DNA of 64,000 nucleotides from an uncultured Pelagibacteraceae bacterium (GTDB taxonomy: Bacteria; Pseudomonadota; Alphaproteobacteria; Pelagibacterales; Pelagibacteraceae). Positions within the stretch are counted from its first letter, which is position 1, and every line of letters starts with the position of its first letter. The stretch covers positions 1 through 64,000 of the forward strand of contig CABZZR010000005.1 in assembly GCA_902530215.1 (NCBI GenBank), written 5' to 3'. The notes under the pieces are model-generated. The model was not told where the DNA came from. It worked only from the letters and a program-made list of their open reading frames with translations, and ran no database searches. This document shows positions 59,483 through 64,000 of this stretch, one piece after another. The translations under genes were made by a program, and so were the position numbers.

Positions 59483-60829
59483 TTATTTAGCAACTCCAAA
59501 AAAGTAATCTGGTAAATATAATGCTATCTGTGGAAAATTATACATAAGAACCATCGTAAAAATTACTATAACCAAATAAGGCATAATACTTTTAAATATC
59601 TCTATTAATTCAATTTGATCACCCACTACTCCTTTTAAATAATAGGCTGCCATTGCCATTGGTGGAGTTAAAAAAGAAGTTTGAAGATTTAATGCAACCA
59701 GCATAGCAAAAAAGTATGGGTTCACACCAAATGTATCAAGCATAGGTAAAAAAATTGGAACAAAAATAATTAATATTTCTGTCCATTCTAAAGGCCATCC
59801 AAGTAAAAAAATTATTAATTGCACTAAAACAAGAAACTGCCAAGGTTCTAAGTTCATGGCAAGAATCCAATGTTCAATTATTGCATGACCACCTAGATAT
59901 GAAAAAACTGAAGCAAAAGTCCAAGAACCAACAAACAGCCAACAAACCATAGCCGTTGTTTTGGCTGTTAAAAAAATTGATTGTTTCAATGTTTTCCAAT
60001 TAAGTGATTTATAGCAAAAAGCTAAAAACAATCCTCCAAATGCACCAATTGCAGCAGCTTCTGCTGGAGTTGCTAATCCAAGTAAAATTGAGCCAAGTAC
60101 TGTTAAAATTAATAATGCTAAAGGAACAAAAGAAGTTAATAGTTGAAATAAAATAACTCTTGATGGTGGAACTTCTTCTTCTATAGGTTTTGGTGCAAGA
60201 CTTGGATTAAAAAATGCACGGGTAACAACATAAATCATATAAAAACCAGCTAATAAAAAACCAGGAAAAATTGCTGCTGCATAAAGTCTTAGCGGAGATA
60301 ATTCTGCTATAGCCGCATAAACAATAAGCATAATGCTTGGAGGAATTAATATTCCTAAAGTTCCTCCCGCACAAATTACTCCTGATGCAAAACCTCTATG
60401 ATAACCTGCTTTAACCATGGCTGGAAAAGCTAGTAGTCCCATTAATGTAACAACTGCTCCAATTATTCCGCTAGCGGTAGCGAATATTGCACAGGTAGCA
60501 AGCGCTGCTACAGCCATTGATCCTGGAAGATGACGTGTAGCTAGTTGTAAACTAAAAAACAATCTATTAACAATGTTTGCTCGTTCAACGACATATCCCA
60601 TAAATAAAAATAGAGGTATGGCAACCAAAACATCATTTTCCATTACGGAATAAGTATTTTGATTAAGTAAATAAAAAATTTGATTATTAAATAAATTATC
60701 TGCTTGGAAGTAAGCGTAATAACCAAAACCCACGCCCATAGCAATAAGTGTAAAGGCTATAGGAAAACCTAGTAAAACTAGAAAGATAAACATTGAAAGC
60801 ATTAAGATAGCTACTTGTGGATCAGTCAT
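59483..60829 (-). CDS. dctM: TRAP transporter large permease subunit
   Basis: Sodium-driven transport channel of a tripartite (TRAP) importer, with about 12 membrane helices. Motifs: LLGFPIAFTLIAMGVGFGYY, VAIPLFLFMGYVVERANIV, CAGGTLGILIPPSIMLIVY (the conserved GGTLGILIPPS) and LGLATPAEAAAIGAFGG. 448 residues. Adjoins dctQ and belongs to the TakP-type TRAP group judged by dctP. Confidence 0.95.
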   Translation of the reverse strand: MTDPQVAILMLSMFIFLVLLGFPIAFTLIAMGVGFGYYAYFQADNLFNNQIFYLLNQNTYSVMENDVLVAIPLFLFMGYVVERANIVNRLFFSLQLATRHLPGSMAVAALATCAIFATASGIIGAVVTLMGLLAFPAMVKAGYHRGFASGVICAGGTLGILIPPSIMLIVYAAIAELSPLRLYAAAIFPGFLLAGFYMIYVVTRAFFNPSLAPKPIEEEVPPSRVILFQLLTSFVPLALLILTVLGSILLGLATPAEAAAIGAFGGLFLAFCYKSLNWKTLKQSIFLTAKTTAMVCWLFVGSWTFASVFSYLGGHAIIEHWILAMNLEPWQFLVLVQLIIFLLGWPLEWTEILIIFVPIFLPMLDTFGVNPYFFAMLVALNLQTSFLTPPMAMAAYYLKGVVGDQIELIEIFKSIMPYLVIVIFTMVLMYNFPQIALYLPDYFFGVAK

Positions 60830-61429
60830 TTAATTATCCTTTCCCAATGCTTTTTTTCTTCTTAATTCTTCTTGTTTTTGCTTCATTAAATCTTCTTCAG
60901 TTTCTCTGACATCTTCATGTCTTTGCATCCATTTTCCATGTCTAATACAAAGAATGCATCTCATAGATTCTGAAATCCCTTGTAGAATTAACAATCCTCC
61001 AGCAAGAGGAATCAGAGATTTAAAAAAGTAAATTTGAATTCTAGCAGGACTATTCCAACTAACTTCTTTATATCTCCAAGAGTCAGCCGCTATTTCATAA
61101 CCAAACCAAACTAAAGCCAGCATCCCAGGAAAAAAGAAAAATATGTAGAGTAATAAATCAATCCATGCCTGTGCTTTAACAGGAAATAATCTATATAAAA
61201 CATCTCCTCTTACATGAGCATCTTGTGCCAGCGCATATGCCCCTGCCATTAAAAATAAACCACCATACATTTGCACCATCATATCGAATGCCCAAACGGT
61301 AGGAGCGTTTAAAACATATCGAACAAAAACTTCGTATGTTACTGAAAGAGTCAAAACTAAGATGCACCAACCAAAAGCTCTACCTATCCAGATACTTAAA
61401 CTTTCAAAAAAATATATAAATTTTTCCAT
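60830..61429 (-). CDS. dctQ: TRAP transporter small permease subunit
   Basis: Four-helix membrane partner of DctM. SIWIGRAFGWCILVLTLSVTYEVFVRYVLNAPTVW is the family pattern (read in parts), followed by GGLFLMAGAYALAQDAHVRGDV. It carries a long charged C-terminus (about 165-199, many Glu/Lys/Arg) not usual in DctQ. 199 residues. A hairpin separates it from dctP. Confidence 0.92.
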   Translation of the reverse strand: MEKFIYFFESLSIWIGRAFGWCILVLTLSVTYEVFVRYVLNAPTVWAFDMMVQMYGGLFLMAGAYALAQDAHVRGDVLYRLFPVKAQAWIDLLLYIFFFFPGMLALVWFGYEIAADSWRYKEVSWNSPARIQIYFFKSLIPLAGGLLILQGISESMRCILCIRHGKWMQRHEDVRETEEDLMKQKQEELRRKKALGKDN

Positions 61430-61448
61430 TTGATTTAGCTTAATTGAA

Positions 61449-61474
61449 AAGGGCGACTTTTGAAAGCCGCCCTT
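61449..61474 (-). terminator. Intercistronic hairpin between dctP and dctQ
   Basis: GC-rich 7-bp stem AAGGGCG/CGCCCTT (61449-61455 with 61468-61474), with an inner short stem CTTT/AAAG. Read on the minus strand only four T residues follow, so it is a weak terminator or an RNA-stabilising element that would favour dctP over the membrane subunits, a common arrangement for binding-protein genes. Confidence 0.6.
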
Positions 61475-61496
61475 AAAAAATTATTAATTTGATTAC

Positions 61497-62642
61497 TTAA
61501 ATTGCTTTTGTAGGTTCACCAAAGTGGTGTTTATAAGCCATTCCGTAATCTGGTTGATTAAGCAATAGATACGCCATAACTTTTTTAGCATATACTTTCT
61601 GAGACTCTACAACTTTTTTAAAGAAAGGATCTTTCTTAGAAAATTTTGCAGTAATTACATCCCATGCTTTCAACTGATCAGCCATAACACTATCTGGCGT
61701 TCTGTAAACGTTAACACCAAGCTTGTTTTTTAGCTTAACAAGGTCATCAGCGTATCTTAACGTATTGTGCCAGAAAAAGTTAGAGTTTTCAGCTTCAGAA
61801 GCATACTCGAGAATTTTTTGTAATTCAGGAGCTAGACCATCAAATTTTTTCTTATTATATGTGATCTCGAAGGCTTCTTGTGATTGGTGAAAACTTGCTA
61901 AGTGATAATGTTTTGATACATCTTGCATACCAAAGTCACTGTCAGAAGTTGGATTGTTAAACTCAGCAGCATCAATTAATCCACTTTTCATCGCAGGTTG
62001 AATTTCCCCACCTGGTAATTGAACCACTGACATTCCCATTTCTCCAAGAACGTCTGCAGCTAATCCCACAGTACGATATTTCAAACCTTTCATTTGAGAA
62101 GATTTTTTGATTTGCTCTTTAAACCAACCTAGCGGTTGAGCTGGCATCGCACTGTTGAAGAAGCTAACAATGTTTAGTCCTAAACTACCCATTAGCTCAT
62201 AAAATAATGCTCTACCTCCACCGTAGTGGATCCAACCTAACATCTCATTTGCGCTCCAGCCCCAACAAGGACCTGTTCCGAAAAGAGAAGCAGCGGCAGA
62301 TTTACTATACCAATATGCTGGAACATAATGAGCTCCATCTAGAACTCCTCTGTGAACAGCATCTTGCATTTGACTTGTTTTCACTACAGAATTTACTGGT
62401 AAAAGATCGATTTTCAATTTACCACCGGACATTTCGTTAACTCTTTTAACGTAAGCGTTCGCATTCTCTAGGAAAATTCCTCCACCCCAAGCAGCTTGTA
62501 CTTTTAAAGTAGTTGCAGCCTTGGCAATAGAAGGCATAGCCAACGTAGCGGCAGCAACAGCACCTGTTGCAGCAGCGGCTTTAAAGAATTTACGTCTAGA
62601 AGGAGTTTTAATTCCTTTTAACGTTTTGTCTTCTTTTGACAT
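61497..62642 (-). CDS. dctP: TRAP transporter substrate-binding protein (TakP-like), Tat signal
   Basis: Periplasmic receptor for the TRAP importer. The N-terminus has a twin-arginine signal (SRRKFFKAAAATGA, cleavage probably near AKAA), so it is exported folded. The mature part shows LPGGEIQPAMKSGLIDAAEF and KGLKYRTVGLAADVLGEMG, as in the 2-oxoacid/monocarboxylate-binding TakP group. 381 residues. Substrate class is inferred; the neighbouring glycolate/glyoxylate genes make a hydroxy- or oxo-acid plausible. Start ATG follows AAGGGGGA, a strong SD. Confidence 0.92.
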   Translation of the reverse strand: MSKEDKTLKGIKTPSRRKFFKAAAATGAVAAATLAMPSIAKAATTLKVQAAWGGGIFLENANAYVKRVNEMSGGKLKIDLLPVNSVVKTSQMQDAVHRGVLDGAHYVPAYWYSKSAAASLFGTGPCWGWSANEMLGWIHYGGGRALFYELMGSLGLNIVSFFNSAMPAQPLGWFKEQIKKSSQMKGLKYRTVGLAADVLGEMGMSVVQLPGGEIQPAMKSGLIDAAEFNNPTSDSDFGMQDVSKHYHLASFHQSQEAFEITYNKKKFDGLAPELQKILEYASEAENSNFFWHNTLRYADDLVKLKNKLGVNVYRTPDSVMADQLKAWDVITAKFSKKDPFFKKVVESQKVYAKKVMAYLLLNQPDYGMAYKHHFGEPTKAI

Positions 62643-62651
62643 ATTTCCCCC

Positions 62652-62669
62652 TTAAGTTAATTAACTTAA
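62652..62669. repeat. 18-bp perfect palindrome just upstream of the dctP SD
   Basis: TTAAGTTAATTAACTTAA is fully self-complementary, lies on the 5' side of the dctP Shine-Dalgarno (AAGGGGG) and ends ten bases from the ATG. It could be an operator for a dimeric repressor or form a weak RNA hairpin at the ribosome site. Nothing else in the window has a palindrome of this length. Confidence 0.6.
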
Positions 62670-62710
62670 TAGAATTTAACCACATAAGTATTTGAGAGTC
62701 TTTCTAAATA

Positions 62711-62740
62711 TAAAAAAAGATTCAATTTCTAATTGAATCT
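62711..62740 (-). terminator. Intrinsic terminator of the 2-hydroxyacid dehydrogenase gene
   Basis: A perfect 9-bp stem AGATTCAAT/ATTGAATCT (62718-62726 with 62732-62740, loop of five) is followed on the minus strand by a run of seven or so T residues (62717-62711). The first stem base overlaps the gene's TAG stop. It separates the glycolate operon from dctP. Confidence 0.85.
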
Positions 62741-63695
62741 AATTAACTGAATTTTTACATTTTTGGGTACTAAAAAACTCTTCGATATTATCTATAGCTA
62801 GATCAGCCATGTCTGTTCTTGTTTTTTCTGTTGAACTTCCCAAATGTGGTAAAATAAACACCTCGGGATGATTTAAATAACCAGAATGAATGTCAGGTTC
62901 ACCTTTATAAACATCTAATCCTACCCCATAAATTTTTTTATCTTTAAGAGCTTGAAGTATTGCATCATCGTCTATCATATCTCCGCGAGCACTATTGGTG
63001 ATCATAGCTCCTTTAGGAAAATACTTTAAAGTTTCAGAGTTAATAATGTTTTTCGTTTCATCTGTTGCGGGACAGTTAATAGAAAGAATATCTGAAACTG
63101 AAAATAAACTTTTAACATTTGGATGATAAATTGCTCCCAATTCTAGATCAGAATTTAACTTTTTTCTATTATGATAATGAATTTCCATTCCAAAGGCTCT
63201 AGCTCTTTTCGCAACAGCTCTACCAATTCTCCCCATGCCCAAAATTCCTAATCTAGAGTCAGATAATTGCCTACCTATTAAAAAATCAGCTGACCATTTC
63301 CAATTTTTTTCTCTTGCTCTTTTTATGCCTTGAGTTGCTCTTCTAGCTGTCGCAAGTATCAATAACATAGCTATTTCAGCTGTTGCATCAGTTAGCACAT
63401 CTGGTGTATTAGTTACCATAATATTTTTTTCCTTAGCGGCATTAACATCAATGTTTCCAAAGCCCACCGCAAAATTTGATATGATTTTTACTTTTCCTGG
63501 AAGTTTTTTTATTACTTCGGCATCTATTTTATCTACTATCGAAGATAATATTCCATCACAATCTTCACTTAATTCAATTAATTTCTTACTTGAATAAACT
63601 TCATCATTTAAGTTTAGGTGGGCATTCCATAATTTTAATATTCTTTCTTCGTTCGACTTTAATAGTTTTCTGGTAACTAAAATTTTCTTTTTCAT
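62739..63695 (-). CDS. D-2-hydroxyacid dehydrogenase, probable glyoxylate/hydroxypyruvate reductase
   Basis: NAD(P)-dependent 2-hydroxyacid dehydrogenase of the D-isomer family. NAD fingerprint LGILGMGRIGRAVAKRARAFG, substrate Arg in NSARGDMIDDDAI, Glu in VYKGEPDIH and catalytic His in ILPHLGSSTEKTR. 318 residues, as in glyoxylate reductase (GyaR). It overlaps the upstream glcF by four bases; glcF makes part of glycolate oxidase, so a glycolate/glyoxylate role fits, while specificity remains inferred. Confidence 0.88.
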   Translation of the reverse strand: MKKKILVTRKLLKSNEERILKLWNAHLNLNDEVYSSKKLIELSEDCDGILSSIVDKIDAEVIKKLPGKVKIISNFAVGFGNIDVNAAKEKNIMVTNTPDVLTDATAEIAMLLILATARRATQGIKRAREKNWKWSADFLIGRQLSDSRLGILGMGRIGRAVAKRARAFGMEIHYHNRKKLNSDLELGAIYHPNVKSLFSVSDILSINCPATDETKNIINSETLKYFPKGAMITNSARGDMIDDDAILQALKDKKIYGVGLDVYKGEPDIHSGYLNHPEVFILPHLGSSTEKTRTDMADLAIDNIEEFFSTQKCKNSVN

Positions 63696-64000
63696 ATTCT
63701 TTCTAAAACTTTAGGTTTAGGACCACCAGTATACCAATCTAATATTTCTACAGTATGTAAAATTGGTATTGAAGTTGCAGAAGAAATTTGAGAAATACAT
63801 CCTATATTACCTGTAGAAATTATTTCAGGATTAATTTTTTGAATATTTTCAATTTTATTTTTTAGTAATTGATTGGCAATTTCACTTTGAAGCAAGTTAT
63901 ATGTGCCTGCAGATCCACAACATAAATGTCCTTCTGGGATATTAATTACATCATTTCCGGTTTTTTTAATTAAGTTTATAGGATCATCATGTACTTTTTG
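63692..64000 (-). CDS. glcF: Glycolate oxidase iron-sulfur subunit GlcF, C-terminal part (gene continues beyond window)
   Basis: Only the last 102 residues are here; the frame is open to the window edge. The C-terminus carries LCCGSAGTYN followed by STGNIGCISQISSA, the cysteine-rich CCG domain of the glycolate oxidase/heterodisulfide reductase family, and the ending IPILHTVEILDWYTGG is typical of GlcF. The enzyme (GlcDEF) oxidises glycolate to glyoxylate at the membrane. glcD and glcE would be expected upstream, outside the window. Confidence 0.88.
   Translation of the reverse strand, partial: QKVHDDPINLIKKTGNDVINIPEGHLCCGSAGTYNLLQSEIANQLLKNKIENIQKINPEIISTGNIGCISQISSATSIPILHTVEILDWYTGGPKPKVLERI

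Noticed and set aside
62643-64000. Glycine riboswitch near the glycolate genes
   Set aside because: I looked for the conserved glycine-aptamer core upstream of dctP and found none; the start of glcF lies outside the window.

Overview
The window looks like a chromosome segment of a SAR11 bacterium (Pelagibacterales, Alphaproteobacteria). It is very AT-rich, genes abut or overlap by a few bases, and there are no insertion sequences, phage genes, CRISPR arrays, tRNAs or rRNAs. Typical alphaproteobacterial blocks are present: atpHAGDC without the Fo genes, mdh-sucCD-sucAB-lpd, sdhCDAB, rpsP-trmD-rplS-leuCDB, a RegA/ActR-type regulator, and metX-metW behind a SAM-II riboswitch. A DMSP demethylase (DmdA) with its downstream enzymes points to a marine sulfur-cycling heterotroph. 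Every statement of family or species comes from reading the sequence and from memory; no search was run.

Layout: 1-2 kb holds the end of an ABC ATPase gene, bioY and regA. 2.2-5.3 kb is a polyamine cluster: a PLP decarboxylase, a deoxyhypusine-synthase-like protein and a ureohydrolase. 5.3-7.3 kb is tyrA-hisC. Divergent from it, 7.4-10 kb carries the SAM-II leader, metX, metW and gloB. 10-16.7 kb is a plus-strand run, rplU-rpmA-obgE-proB-proA-nadD-rsfS-ctpA-rppH. 16.7-33.8 kb is on the minus strand: the F1 ATPase genes, priA, and an operon mmsA-mdh-sucC-sucD-sucA-sucB-lpdA. An orphan formyltransferase-like gene (33.9-34.5 kb) interrupts the run. 34.5-53.4 kb is one long minus-strand train: ffh, rpsP, trmD, rplS, leuC, leuD, leuB, then a six-gene DMSP/acyl-CoA module, then asd and sdhCDAB. 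A structured RNA-like leader lies between ffh and the divergent dapF-ftsY-MFS genes. 56.5-64 kb holds a secreted orphan protein, an alpha/beta hydrolase, a small membrane protein, an amidase, a TRAP transporter, a 2-hydroxyacid dehydrogenase and the end of a glycolate-oxidase iron-sulfur subunit (glcF).

How the genes work together: the centre encodes the lower TCA cycle (2-oxoglutarate to oxaloacetate), succinate dehydrogenase feeding the respiratory chain, and the F1 part of ATP synthase. The DMSP module would remove a methyl group onto tetrahydrofolate (DmdA), pass it to a MetF-like reductase, and process methylmercaptopropionate as its CoA ester (DmdB, DmdC, a hydratase/dehydrogenase). Methionine synthesis from homoserine (MetX/MetW) is probably controlled by SAM through transcription attenuation.

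Most worth a second look: the polyamine cluster with an altered deoxyhypusine-synthase-like active site, the DMSP module inserted between leuB and asd, the structured ffh leader, the orphan formyltransferase-fold gene, a probable CTG start in the DMSP module, and the absence of rimM from the rpsP-trmD pair.
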